In this document: positions 44,902-53,776 of the stretch, piece by piece | Numbering within the stretch: the stretch's first letter is position 1 | Layout of the letters: each line of letters opens with the position of its first letter | Assembly (NCBI RefSeq): GCF_018390515.1 | Contig: NZ_JAHBBK010000001.1 | Span: forward strand, 124,001 to 188,000 | Direction: 5' to 3' | Length of the DNA: 64,000 bases | DNA from: Mucilaginibacter sp. Bleaf8 | GTDB taxonomy: Bacteria > Bacteroidota > Bacteroidia > Sphingobacteriales > Sphingobacteriaceae | Translations under genes and position numbers: made by a program | Notes under the pieces: model-generated | What the model was told of the DNA's origin: nothing | The model's input: only the letters and a program-made list of their open reading frames with translations | Database searches by the model: none

Positions 44902-45792
44902 ATGAAAAATACAATACTGGTTGCAGGTGCAACAGGCAACTTAGGAGAAAAAATTTGCAGGGAGTTAATAAAAAGAGGAGCTACGGTAAGGGCCATTGTC
45001 CGTAACGAAAGTGAGCCAGCTAAGGTTGAAGCTTTGCAAAAGCTTGGTGTATCCATCATTAAGGCAAACTTTGCCGATGCATCACATTTAGAGGCAACCT
45101 GTTCCGACATATCCTGCGTGGTATCTGCATTAGCTGGGCTGCACGATGTTATTGTTACTGCACAATCGCAGTTATTAAATGCTGCCGTGCAGGCTGGCGT
45201 GCCCCGTTTTATTCCATCCGACTTCTGTACCGATTATACGCAGCTATCCGAAGGTGACAACCGCAATTTTGATCTGCGTAAAACGTTCAAAAACTTAGTA
45301 GATAATAGTGCCATCAAACCGACCTCCATCTTTAACGGTGCTTTTTCTTATGTGCTGCAATACGGCATACCGCTGTTCAATCCCAAGGATCATACAATTG
45401 CCTATTATGAGGGTAAACAGGACTGGAAAATTGATTTTACCACACTGGATGATACTGCCGCTTTTACTGCAGCTGCCGCGCTCGATGACGAGACACCGCG
45501 ATATCTGCGCATAGCCAGTTTCCAGGTAAGCCCTCATGACCTGGCATCCTTAAGCCAGCAATTGTATGGTGAGGCGTTCCGGCTGGTAAACAGCGGTACG
45601 ATGGAGCAGTTCTCTGCATATAACCAAAAACTTAGAGCAGAAAACCCGGAAGGGGAAAAGGAACTTTACCCAAGATGGCAACAGGCACAATACCTGTACA
45701 GTATGTTTGCAGCTCATCACACTGGCCTGGACAATAACCGCTATCCAGATCTTTCCTGGTCGTCTGCAAACGAAGCACTACAACAAATATAA
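44902..45792 (+). CDS. NmrA-like NAD(P)-binding protein (atypical SDR)
   Basis: The 296-aa product has the N-terminal NAD(P)-binding motif AGATGNLGEKICRELIKRG and the RNE segment that selects NADPH. It shows no YxxxK catalytic pair in the usual place, as in NmrA/isoflavone-reductase-like proteins. Members reduce quinones or aromatic alcohols or act as redox sensors. The segment PRFIPSDFCTDYT is the family's conserved loop. It is followed after 20 bp by the alpha/beta hydrolase gene, probably one operon of detoxification or catabolic type. Confidence 0.85.
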   Translation: MKNTILVAGATGNLGEKICRELIKRGATVRAIVRNESEPAKVEALQKLGVSIIKANFADASHLEATCSDISCVVSALAGLHDVIVTAQSQLLNAAVQAGVPRFIPSDFCTDYTQLSEGDNRNFDLRKTFKNLVDNSAIKPTSIFNGAFSYVLQYGIPLFNPKDHTIAYYEGKQDWKIDFTTLDDTAAFTAAAALDDETPRYLRIASFQVSPHDLASLSQQLYGEAFRLVNSGTMEQFSAYNQKLRAENPEGEKELYPRWQQAQYLYSMFAAHHTGLDNNRYPDLSWSSANEALQQI

Positions 45793-45812
45793 CCCTGATA
45801 GTACCTACAGTT

Positions 45813-46733
45813 ATGCAAAACAAATATACCGACGAAGAACTGATTCTTCATTGGCCGGGCTTCTCTAATCATTACGTTGAAGTAAACGGAATAAGCTTAC
45901 ATTATGTAGATGGTGGTAGTGGCCCTGCGCTTGTTTGCCTGCCCGGTTGGCCGCAAACTTGGTACTCTTACCACAACTTAGCGCCTGCGTTAGCGCAATA
46001 TTTCCGCGTAATCGTGGTAGATATCCGGGGCATGGGTAGCTCGGCTACGCCACCGGACGGCTACGACAAGAAGACGATGGCTACAGATATATATGAACTA
46101 ATTCAGCAGCTTGGTTTAGAACAGGTGTACCTATTCGGTCATGATATCGGCGGCATGGTAGCCATGAGCCTGGCTTTTAACTATCCGCAGGTGGTGGCGA
46201 AGCTGATCGTAGCAGACGGCCTTCATCCCAGCGAGGGTATGATGCAAATGCCTTTGATGCCTGCTGCCGATACATTTGGTGACAAAATTGATACCCGACG
46301 GCCTTACACCTGGTGGATGGGCTTCAATCAGGTTAAAGGGTTGCCTGAGCAGCTGCTGGAAGGGCGTTACCGCTACCTGCTGGATTGGCTTTTCCACTAC
46401 GTGATGGTTGATGACAGCAGAATATCGGACTTTGAGAAGGAAATTTACGCCGCTGTTTATAACCAGCCTGAGCGCATCCGTGCCTCCAATGCCTGGTACC
46501 AGGCATTTAACCAGGATATTGAAGACAGCAAGGAGTATAGCCGGCTAAGCATGCCAGTACTCGGCATCGCCAGTAATGTATCTTACGGATTTTATCAGTT
46601 TGCGCTTCCCGCATTAGCAGAGCAGTATGAACTGATTCACCTGGCAGATACAGGGCATTATATGTTCGAGGAAAACCCGGAAGCCGTAATTGAGATAATT
46701 ATCAAAAGTTTAATGAATAATAAAGTTGAATAG
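45813..46733 (+). CDS. Alpha/beta hydrolase, epoxide hydrolase/haloalkane dehalogenase-like
   Basis: The 306-aa product is an alpha/beta hydrolase. The oxyanion segment is CLPGWPQTWYSY and the nucleophile elbow GHDIGGMVAM carries Asp instead of Ser. An Asp nucleophile points to epoxide hydrolase or haloalkane dehalogenase chemistry rather than esterase. The catalytic His is in DTGHYMFEENPE near residue 285. A cap domain of about 60 residues (RRPYTWWMGF onward) lies between. It is the second gene of the NmrA operon. No signal peptide is visible. Substrate unknown. Confidence 0.87.
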   Translation: MQNKYTDEELILHWPGFSNHYVEVNGISLHYVDGGSGPALVCLPGWPQTWYSYHNLAPALAQYFRVIVVDIRGMGSSATPPDGYDKKTMATDIYELIQQLGLEQVYLFGHDIGGMVAMSLAFNYPQVVAKLIVADGLHPSEGMMQMPLMPAADTFGDKIDTRRPYTWWMGFNQVKGLPEQLLEGRYRYLLDWLFHYVMVDDSRISDFEKEIYAAVYNQPERIRASNAWYQAFNQDIEDSKEYSRLSMPVLGIASNVSYGFYQFALPALAEQYELIHLADTGHYMFEENPEAVIEIIIKSLMNNKVE

Positions 46734-47041
46734 GGGCTCAAAGCTATTTTTATAGTCAGTAGTCGCTTATAAATTCATTAAAAATACATGCGCCAGCTCA
46801 TGTACAATAACCCGCTTATCTTCTACGATACTAATCCGTGGAAGATGAGCCGGTTGCTCAAGAATGGTTTGACTACAAACGATCTACAGTCTTTGCGGGG
46901 ATGTTAATAGCGCTGATGCAGATTTGCAAAACCCGAACCGATGCGATTGCTCTCCATCACAAGGGAGCCGTTAATTTTAAAAGCTGACCAAATATGAGTT
47001 GATACGAATAATAAATTTGGATGCTTTGAACTCCTTCCAAG
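46734..47041. pseudogene. Intergenic region with probable coding debris
   Basis: These 308 bp hold no intact gene. On the minus strand 46770-46883 is open for 38 codons and ends in VIVHELAHVFLMNL (HELAH codons at 46788-46802), which looks like the zinc motif of a metallopeptidase cut off by a stop upstream (TAG, 46884-46886). On the plus strand about 50 codons before the TGA near 46988 are also open. Both are too short to call as genes. The region reads like a worn-down coding fragment next to a regulator gene. Confidence 0.3.
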
Positions 47042-47971
47042 TTAGTTAGGCCGAAATGCTGTAGGCGAATAAGATGTATTTCTTTTGAAGAAATTAGAGA
47101 ATTGGGCTATATCGTCAAAACCCAATGTCCAGGCAATTGCACCGATACTCCAGTCGGTTTGCCGCAACAGAATCTTCGCCTCCTGGGTGACGCGCATGGC
47201 GATCAGATTTGTGGTAGTATAACCAGTCGAATCTTTCAAACTTTTGTTCAGGTGATTAACGTGTATGGCCAGCCGTTCGGCATACTGATGAGCTGTACGT
47301 AGCGTTAAACGCTGGTCGGCAGATTGCAATGGGAACTGGCGTTCCAGCAGTTCAATGAACAGCGACGATATTCTTTCCGATGCATTTTGCGTGTTGCTCA
47401 TTACTGCCATGGGTGTCAGCTTTTGCCCATAGTGAATCAGCTCCATCACCAAGTTCCGTAGCAGGTCATATTTAAATTTGTAATCTGCAATTATTTCTTT
47501 CTGCATTTTGCGGAAAATATATTCAATTTCATTCGTTTCCTGTTCATTAAGCTGAAACACAGGCGTACCGCCAGGCTGGAAAATTGGCATATCTTCCAGC
47601 ACAACGCCAGACTTGGACGGCAACAAGAAATCTGCAGTGAAAACACAGAACATACCGTTTTGATTAGCATCTACCGGATTCCAGTTATAAGGGATTCTTG
47701 GTGTGGCAAAAAGCAAAGCATTGCCATCAACCTGAATGGTTTTATCGGCGTAGTCTGCGCTGCTCTTACCTCTAAGCCAGGCGATCTTATAATAACTTCT
47801 GCGGCTGTAGGGCATTTGCCGGGTTCCGTCGTGTTTATTAAATAGCTTTTCGCTTTCAAATACGTTGAAATGCCCGATTTCTTCAAGGATACGATCAGGC
47901 AAGGCCGCACCGTTTCTCTGATAGAAATCCTGCAGTGTTGAGCTGGCTACCTTTTCTATCTTCTTGTTCAC
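47042..47971 (-). CDS. AraC-family transcriptional regulator
   Basis: The 309-aa product has an N-terminal cupin-like sensing region (about 30-160) and a C-terminal double helix-turn-helix of AraC type. The second HTH reads WSIGAIAWTLGFDDIAQFSNFFKRNTSYSP cut across helices near residues 277-306. The protein is likely a transcription activator of neighbouring catabolic genes. It is codirectional with, and 268 bp downstream of, the SDR gene at 48240, and a terminator separates them. The effector is unknown. Confidence 0.9.
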   Translation of the reverse strand: MNKKIEKVASSTLQDFYQRNGAALPDRILEEIGHFNVFESEKLFNKHDGTRQMPYSRRSYYKIAWLRGKSSADYADKTIQVDGNALLFATPRIPYNWNPVDANQNGMFCVFTADFLLPSKSGVVLEDMPIFQPGGTPVFQLNEQETNEIEYIFRKMQKEIIADYKFKYDLLRNLVMELIHYGQKLTPMAVMSNTQNASERISSLFIELLERQFPLQSADQRLTLRTAHQYAERLAIHVNHLNKSLKDSTGYTTTNLIAMRVTQEAKILLRQTDWSIGAIAWTLGFDDIAQFSNFFKRNTSYSPTAFRPN

Positions 47972-48194
47972 TTAATCGAAATCTATTTTAATTAATTTAA
48001 CCCTTGCTAACACTTTATAGCAGATGTTTCCCGCGGACGAGGAATTGCTTATTTTAAAGTACCTAATGTAATATATCCAACCGTTGCCTGCAAAATAATT
48101 TGCGGCTGCCTGTCAGGTGAAATGTTCTTAGGAAATAAGCTTAAACAGCAATTATAAAGTTCTTCCTGATATATAATTAAAGGATTAACAAAAG

Positions 48195-48220
48195 AAGCGG
48201 ATAGCTTTTACTATCCGCTT
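48195..48220 (-). terminator. Terminator after the SDR gene
   Basis: AAGCGGATAG (48195-48204) pairs with CTATCCGCTT (48211-48220), 10 bp with a 6-nt loop. On the minus strand TTCTTTTG follows. Confidence 0.75.
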
Positions 48221-48239
48221 TAATTTTGTTAACATTAAC

Positions 48240-49007
48240 TTAGATAAACATACCGCCTGAAGCCTCAATTCGTTGTCCGGTTATCCAACGGGCATCTTCT
48301 GTACACAGGAATGCTACCACGCCGCCAATGTCTTCAGCTACACCAGGTCTGCCTAATGCGGTAACGGCACTAACCGCTTTTTGAGATTCCTCGCTGTTGC
48401 GTAAATGTGCATTACCGAAATCAGTCATGATTGCTCCGGGTGCTACCGTGTTAGCTCTAATGCCTCTTGAACCGAGTTCTTTACCCAGGTAACGGGTAAA
48501 AACCTCAACAGCACCTTTCATGGCCGCATAAGCGGATGATTTAGGGTAGGTGATACGGGTAAGGCCGCTGGAAATGTTTACGATACCGCCGCCATCATTT
48601 AATAACGGAAGCAATTCTTGGGTTAAAAAATAAACACCTTTAAAGTGAATATTCATTAACTCATCAAAAAACTGTTCTGTTACATCGCCAATCAGCTGAT
48701 AACCGCCAACACCAGCATTATTAACCAAAAAATCGAAATGGTCGGTACCGAAATCTTCGATTAACTTTTCTTTCAAATGTTCTTTAAATAGACCAAAGCT
48801 GCTTACTACGCCAGTGTTCAACTGTAGTTTGGAAGCTTTTCTGCCGCTTTGCCGAATCTGAGCTACAACTTTGTCTGCTTCTGCTTCATTAGTGTTGTAG
48901 GTTATAACTACGTCAATACCTTTTTCAGCAATACGCAGGGCCATGTCCCGGCCAAGTCCGCGGCTTCCGCCGGTTATGAGTGCAATTTTACTTTCTCTTG
49001 TTGCCAT
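48240..49007 (-). CDS. SDR-family oxidoreductase
   Basis: The 255-aa product is a classical FabG-like SDR. It has TGGSRGLG near residues 12-19, NNAG in FLVNNAGVGG, Ser in VNISSG, the YAAMK motif (Tyr-x3-Lys) and a C-terminal WITGQRIEASGGMFI. The N after the Rossmann strand (VVITYNTNE) suggests NADP preference. A -7 box TAACTTTG (minus strand, 49040-49047) lies about 33 nt upstream of the ATG. The AraC gene downstream is the likely regulator by position. Substrate unknown. Confidence 0.88.
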   Translation of the reverse strand: MATRESKIALITGGSRGLGRDMALRIAEKGIDVVITYNTNEAEADKVVAQIRQSGRKASKLQLNTGVVSSFGLFKEHLKEKLIEDFGTDHFDFLVNNAGVGGYQLIGDVTEQFFDELMNIHFKGVYFLTQELLPLLNDGGGIVNISSGLTRITYPKSSAYAAMKGAVEVFTRYLGKELGSRGIRANTVAPGAIMTDFGNAHLRNSEESQKAVSAVTALGRPGVAEDIGGVVAFLCTEDARWITGQRIEASGGMFI

Positions 49008-49415
49008 TGTGTTTCTACTGCTAAATCTAAATTGTTACACAAAGTTAGACCGACTGGCAAGGTGAGTGTTTGGTAAATTCAATCGGATATTTGAGAAATT
49101 CAAATAATCAGTCTTTGCTCAACCTGTTAAACTCCGGAACGGCCGCCTCAATATTCCGTTAGGCCTCATCCAAAAGGTTTTGATGAACGAATAGGATCGA
49201 TGCGGTGTTGATATAAGCGATCATAGATTCTTATTTCGAGACCAAAAATGTTAAAGGCTTTAGCGCAAATAAATACCCATTATTAAAGCGGCCGTTATTG
49301 TAAGTTTGCTGTTCTTTCATAGCGTTTCCCATTCCGAAGTGTTGATTAATTCAAATTTGACAGCCAAGGTCATTTAAACTGTATGGATTTTCCTAATATA
49401 GCCTCCGAGTAACAT
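49008..49415. pseudogene. Intergenic region with SDR promoter and probable gene remnant
   Basis: The right-hand edge of the SDR promoter (minus-strand TAACTTTG, 49040-49047) is here. Across about 49080-49240 the minus strand reads MIAYINTASILFVHQNLLDEA, a stop (TAA), then RNIEAAVPEFNRLSKD and another stop in the same frame. This looks like a coding sequence with nonsense mutations. I do not recognise its family. Bases 49250-49415 show nothing else. Confidence 0.35.
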
Positions 49416-49826
49416 TTAGGCCTGAAGGCTTTGCAAAACAGTAAAGAAATTATTTTCACCCCAGTGATCGGTAATCTTGCCATCGTTTACTGCTAAGATA
49501 TCGATCACCTTGATAATAACATGCTTTTGACTTGCTGGAATACCCATGAGCTCCATAGTGTGGATTGCGGTAATCTCTTTGCGGGTGGCCACCTTGTTGT
49601 CTTCAGCAAACATGTCTTTGATTTCGACCTTGATGTCTGAAAATGCACCATGTAAAATGCCCGTGAAAAAGTAAATGAGGCCATCCACACCCTCAGGCAT
49701 GCCTGGTACGCCAGAATGGTTGACAAAATCCGGACTTACCATTTCTTTCAGCAACTCCATGTTGCCACCTTCAATAACTTCCTTGTTGTAACGGGTAATA
49801 AGTGATTTGTTTGCTTCTGTACTCAT
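49416..49826 (-). CDS. SnoaL-like (NTF2-fold) protein
   Basis: The 136-aa product has the cone-shaped alpha+beta fold of the SnoaL/ester-cyclase family: an N-terminal helix pair with LITRYNKEVIEGGN, then FVNHSGVPGMPEG and the strand KITDHWGENNFFTVLQSL at the end. The conserved acidic and His residues (DFVNHSG, DHWGE) fit the SnoaL-like polyketide cyclase superfamily. Most non-polyketide members have unknown substrates. It lies 79 bp downstream of an AraC gene with its own -7 box TAACTTTG (minus strand, 49843-49850). Confidence 0.85.
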   Translation of the reverse strand: MSTEANKSLITRYNKEVIEGGNMELLKEMVSPDFVNHSGVPGMPEGVDGLIYFFTGILHGAFSDIKVEIKDMFAEDNKVATRKEITAIHTMELMGIPASQKHVIIKVIDILAVNDGKITDHWGENNFFTVLQSLQA

Positions 49827-49844
49827 GATTATTTCTTTTAGACA

Positions 49845-49871
49845 AAGTTACCTACAGAGGCGAAGTTACCT
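49845..49871. promoter_or_regulatory. Direct repeat pair AAGTTACCT at the SnoaL promoter
   Basis: AAGTTACCT occurs at 49845-49853 and 49863-49871, an 18-bp offset. One copy overlaps the -7 box of the SnoaL-like gene. Two direct half-sites with one or two helical turns between them suit an AraC-family dimer. A matching GTAAC pair with the same offset lies upstream of the AraC gene (50796-50818). Confidence 0.4.
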
Positions 49872-49905
49872 TAGTGTCTAAAGCTCAAAAAAGGCACTGA
49901 AAAGC

Positions 49906-50742
49906 TCAAGGAACGTAATTTTTGGGTAGAACACCAAAATATTGCTTGAATGCTTTGGAAAAGCTTGAGTGGTTTTCATAACCCGCTTCTACATACACAT
50001 CGCCCGGCTTTGCTGCTTTTGCGCGGAGCTTGTTAGCAGCTAATGTGAGTCGCTGAATTTGCAGCCAGCGTGCCGGGCTTTCATGGTACACCTGCTCAAA
50101 TTTTCTTTTGAATGTTGCCAGGCTCATGTGGCAAAGAAAGGCCAATTCTGTCAGCGTTAGTTGTTCCGTTAGGTGTGCTTCTATCACCTGGCGTAATCTT
50201 TCCTCTTCCGGACGGGCAGATACCGAACGCAAGCTAGCGAGCAGGCCAGGGTGTTTGCTATTCAAATAGGCCAGCAATTCGTTCAACTTGGCATGCATTA
50301 AAGGACTATTCATCAGTTCCTGGTCCATTAGTGTATTTACACTTTCAATAAAGCTATGCAGGTAATTATCCCGGTTAAATAAAAGATATGGCGTCCTGGT
50401 ATCCTGCATTGCACGAGGCTCCTGAAACTGTTCAAGTGCGTTATGCAATGTCTGGCCGTCAAAAAAAATCATAGTACTTTTAATTTGAGCATTTGGTCCC
50501 AATCGCTCGGTGAAAAGCACATTGCCAGCTGCCAAAAGCAGTATATGATTTGGCGTGAGGTTAATCGTTTTGTTTTCTATATGTAGTACTTTTTCACCTT
50601 CGGTAATCAAACTGATCATGTGCTTGCCAAGACTCGCTCTGCCCTTAATAACAGGGACAGACGAAGTGTAGGGCACAAAAACAACAGCATCATTATTTGG
50701 CTGACCGTTCAAAAACAGGTCAGGAACAGGTACAGTTTCCAT
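49906..50742 (-). CDS. AraC-family transcriptional regulator
   Basis: With the ATG at 50742 (METVPVPDLF) the protein is 278 aa; the longer frame needs a TTG at 50778. The N-terminal part (about 1-150) is a sensing domain of unknown ligand. The C-terminal AraC domain shows two helix-turn-helix units, ELAFLCHMSLATFKRKFEQ and DVYVEAGYENHSSFSKAFK, followed by the YFGVLPKNYVP end. The adjacent SnoaL-like gene and the shared 18-bp-offset repeats suggest autoregulation and control of that gene. Confidence 0.9.
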   Translation of the reverse strand: METVPVPDLFLNGQPNNDAVVFVPYTSSVPVIKGRASLGKHMISLITEGEKVLHIENKTINLTPNHILLLAAGNVLFTERLGPNAQIKSTMIFFDGQTLHNALEQFQEPRAMQDTRTPYLLFNRDNYLHSFIESVNTLMDQELMNSPLMHAKLNELLAYLNSKHPGLLASLRSVSARPEEERLRQVIEAHLTEQLTLTELAFLCHMSLATFKRKFEQVYHESPARWLQIQRLTLAANKLRAKAAKPGDVYVEAGYENHSSFSKAFKQYFGVLPKNYVP

Positions 50743-50795
50743 AAGTCGTAAATTTACATAACAGCTTCCATATAGCAACTAAACCCTTAGGTAAA

Positions 50796-50818
50796 GTAAC
50801 ATATTGTTAAGGGGTAAC
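50796..50818. promoter_or_regulatory. GTAAC direct repeat pair upstream of the AraC gene
   Basis: GTAAC at 50796-50800 and 50814-50818 (GTTAC on the coding strand), offset 18 bp, about 55-75 bp before the AraC ATG. It matches the spacing of the pair at the SnoaL promoter. Confidence 0.35.
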
Positions 50819-50948
50819 TGATGATCTTTCCAGGTAAAGGAGATAGCTAGTGCAATCAGGGCATTACAATAACCTTTGAACAGAGAATGATAAAAGTGTT
50901 TACTTTTTTGCTCCGAAATATTGATACAAAGTGATACTGCTTTAGTTA

Positions 50949-51375
50949 CTAAGCAAATGTTTCCTGATTTAATGGTATCGGCGTAGCGGGAGATATGTCT
51001 TCCGGTAATTTCAAATAATCCGGGTTTAGGTTATCATTAGTTATTACCCAGGCACACCCCCTAACACTATCAACCCCAATAATTCGATGCACTTGGTCGG
51101 GGTGCATATATATTAATGTTGGCCTCGTCATTACATATTGCTACAAATCAATTTCAATAGTAACACTGCCTTTTTCAAGCAAAAAGAAAGTATGACGGTA
51201 GTGCTGTTCGGGCTGTTCCCATACGTTGAGGCCAGGAAGATTTTCAAAAGCAAACTTTTCGATGCTGATCGCCGCATCAGACTCGTCACCAAATGTATTT
51301 ACAGGAATTGAGCGGCGTTTTTGTGCATTGTTTTTTACTGGATAAATTAGCCTTTCTTTTTATGATTTATACCCA
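50949..51375 (-). pseudogene. Decayed AraC-family regulator (cupin part only, nonsense codon)
   Basis: Reading the minus strand from about 51375, a continuous frame gives IPVNTFGDESDAAISIEKF, then WEQPEQHYRHTFFLLEKGS, then EIDL and a TAG (51141-51143). It continues in the same frame as QYVMTRPTLIYMHPDQVHR and on to NDNLNPDYLKLPEDI. This is the N-terminal cupin-like domain of a common Bacteroidota AraC regulator. The frame ends at 50949 before any helix-turn-helix, and no ATG opens it. The short frame 50949-51131 is therefore a fragment rather than a 60-aa gene. Confidence 0.7.
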
Positions 51376-51440
51376 TGCTTTTTAAAAAATAATAGTGCCG
51401 TAATGAATGGTTTAGAACTGAAAGATTAGCGGCACCGGCG

Positions 51441-52382
51441 CTATTCCTTCTTTATAAAAGGCAGAAGCTGCACTGCAAGTAAATGTGAATACACCTTGGC
51501 TCCAGCTAAGTTAAGATGATTATTATCTGCTAAATAACTGGCGTTTTCCATTGATTTCAATAGCACTTCAGGCATCTGTAGTTTTGTACTATCTGGAAGA
51601 GATTTGTATATAGGAATTGTAGTTTCCTTTTCATCTTCGCTCCGGAACGTAACTGGAAGGAAGAAAACTATTTTAGAATTTGATTGATGTCCAAGCTTTA
51701 AAAGTTCATTAATATACTGTTGGTACCTGGCAACAGAGCCCTTATCATTATAATTATTAAAATCCTGAAACTTTAAAAAAGGCGTAACCGAGTGATATTT
51801 ATTTTCGCTTATGGGTTGAAATCCAAAATGGCCTTCCGTTTTTTCCACGTTAATACGCATTAAGTTTCTTACTTCATCTACAATAAATAATTTACTGGTT
51901 ACATATTTATTGGCGAGTTGTAGTAAGAGTCTGCATTTACTTAAAAAATTCAGGTGGCTTAATAGCTGATTTGCAGTTCCAAATATTTCAAGGTTAAGGT
52001 CGTCCTGATGTTTTAGGAGATAGTCAGGTACTTCGGGCAGCATGGGGGTGAGTTCGATAAATAAAACTTTTGGCGATTTGTTTTGCATTAAACGCCTGGC
52101 GATAATGCAATTACTTAATAACGTACCACCGCTGATGCCAGCATTATAAATGTGTTTATTACCTAATGTCTGCTTTAAAACTTCAGGATCAATACTTGTC
52201 TGCACCCTGCTCGAACCTATAAAGTAATAAGAAGTATCAGTGGCCTGTAAGGACTGCCTAAAAAAAGTATAAATTAATGTGTTCTTTCTGGAAGTGGCGT
52301 ACTGGCGAATAAAGCAAAAGGCAATCAGACTTATAATTGATGTGAAAAGGATAAGTTTAAAAACGGATTTTTTAACGCGCAT
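51441..52382 (-). CDS. Membrane-anchored SGNH/DltD-like protein
   Basis: The 313-aa product has one N-terminal membrane helix (about 8-26) and an extracytoplasmic domain with SGNH-hydrolase blocks: GSSR with Ser57/58, an NAG motif around Asn80, and a C-terminal DxxH (Asp286, His289) in DNNHLNLAG. This arrangement is like DltD and AlgX/AlgJ-type proteins that work with MBOAT acyltransferases to transfer acyl groups to envelope polymers. It is the last gene of the ACP-P450-MBOAT operon, 11 bp after the MBOAT gene. The pairing strongly suggests an acyl transfer step outside the cytoplasm. The acceptor is unknown. Confidence 0.8.
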   Translation of the reverse strand: MRVKKSVFKLILFTSIISLIAFCFIRQYATSRKNTLIYTFFRQSLQATDTSYYFIGSSRVQTSIDPEVLKQTLGNKHIYNAGISGGTLLSNCIIARRLMQNKSPKVLFIELTPMLPEVPDYLLKHQDDLNLEIFGTANQLLSHLNFLSKCRLLLQLANKYVTSKLFIVDEVRNLMRINVEKTEGHFGFQPISENKYHSVTPFLKFQDFNNYNDKGSVARYQQYINELLKLGHQSNSKIVFFLPVTFRSEDEKETTIPIYKSLPDSTKLQMPEVLLKSMENASYLADNNHLNLAGAKVYSHLLAVQLLPFIKKE

Positions 52383-52393
52383 AGTATCCTTTA

Positions 52394-53776
52394 TTAAAAT
52401 TGTACATAATAATTATCCACCCCGTTTGTGATACCGAAAGCAATAATTAAAAGAGCCAGTTGCGTATATATAAACCAACGCGAAATTAGAGGCTTACTAC
52501 CCACATATTCATCAAACTTTATAGTGCCGGCCTTTGAATAGTGATAATCAACTAGCAGAAACGCACCGATAATTATAGCTATATTGTTAAGGTTGTTTCT
52601 GAAAAAATAATCAGGAAAGTTTCCGGGTGAAAGAAATACTCGATGTATAAGGGAAGTTAAATCGGGAGAAACAAATACCAATGCTAGAACAGACGCCAGC
52701 ATTAAGTGATATACAACTCCAAGCTTTCGTCTTACACCAGGATATGGTAAAGCTTCTAAATTGACTTTTTTCTCAATGATGATCCAGGAAGCATTCATTA
52801 ACCCCCAAATCAGGAATATTTGAGATACTTCATGCCATAATGCAATCAGCAAAAAAGTGATCAGCAAAATAGCGTTGGTATATCTTCTTTTGCGATCTTG
52901 TTTAGCAAGGTTAAAGAAAAAATAATCTCTAAACCACTCATTTAACGTTATATGCCATCCTTGCCAAAAATGTTGCCGCGAAAATGATAGGTATATCCTG
53001 TTCCGGAAATTGTCTTTTAAATTAATATTAAAGATTTTAGAAATCCCCTGAAAAATGTCTATGAAAGAACTGAAGTTAAAATAGAGGTAAAAAAAGAAAA
53101 GCAGTCCGGCTATTAAATAACACGGTCCGCTTATTTCGGTGCTTACTAAATTTTGCAGTAACGCCGAAAGCCTTTTTCCTACTACAATATTTTTAAAAAG
53201 ACCGATCAGTATCAAACGCAGGCCCGAGGATATGGAAGAGTCTGTTATACTAATCTGCCTGAATTGACTGAAAAGATACTTTGCACGGTGAAGCGGACCT
53301 GAAAGTATACAGGGGAAGTAGATAAGATAAATTAATACCAGCAAGAAGTTCTTCTCGGGTTGTATGTATTTTCTTTTAATATCAATAAGGTAACTGATAC
53401 CATTAAAAGTAAAGTAAGAAATGCCAAGTACCTGTATTATGGAACTGTTGGTTTCACTTAAATAATTGTTCTTAACAGAGGTAAGATGCCGGAAGTGAAA
53501 GTCGGGAGTAATTACTTTTATCAGTATAAGCGGAGCAAGTGCCAGGCTAATAAAAAGCCAGGTTTTTGCTGGATATCTTTTGATAAGAAAACCCAGGCAA
53601 TAAATAGTAAAGGAAAACAGTAACAGAAAAATGATTTTATCGCCAGCCAAAAAATAATAAAAAAGCAAGCTGGAAGATAATAATCCCTTCCACTTATGGG
53701 GCGGAGGGATTATTGAAACAATAGCGATTGAAAAAAGTAAGTATAGCAGTAAAAGCAATAGATCAAGAGAGGGCAT
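52394..53776 (-). CDS. MBOAT-family O-acyltransferase (AlgI/DltB-like)
   Basis: The 460-aa polytopic protein (about 11 helices) has the MBOAT core. The SGPLHRA motif lies at 159-165, FWQGWHITLNEWFRDY at 270-285 with the conserved His275, and the catalytic His315 in LIALWHEVS. AlgI, PatA and DltB pass acyl or D-alanyl groups across the membrane to sugars or teichoic acids. The usual LWHG reads LWHE here. The gene overlaps the P450 gene by 14 bp and is followed by the SGNH gene. The carrier protein encoded first in the operon is the likely donor, as DltC is for DltB. Confidence 0.9.
   Translation of the reverse strand: MPSLDLLLLLLYLLFSIAIVSIIPPPHKWKGLLSSSLLFYYFLAGDKIIFLLLFSFTIYCLGFLIKRYPAKTWLFISLALAPLILIKVITPDFHFRHLTSVKNNYLSETNSSIIQVLGISYFTFNGISYLIDIKRKYIQPEKNFLLVLIYLIYFPCILSGPLHRAKYLFSQFRQISITDSSISSGLRLILIGLFKNIVVGKRLSALLQNLVSTEISGPCYLIAGLLFFFYLYFNFSSFIDIFQGISKIFNINLKDNFRNRIYLSFSRQHFWQGWHITLNEWFRDYFFFNLAKQDRKRRYTNAILLITFLLIALWHEVSQIFLIWGLMNASWIIIEKKVNLEALPYPGVRRKLGVVYHLMLASVLALVFVSPDLTSLIHRVFLSPGNFPDYFFRNNLNNIAIIIGAFLLVDYHYSKAGTIKFDEYVGSKPLISRWFIYTQLALLIIAFGITNGVDNYYVQF

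Noticed and set aside
50949..51131. Intact 60-aa gene
   Set aside because: It is in frame with an upstream cupin fragment separated by one stop and lacks the DNA-binding part, so a pseudogene call fits better.
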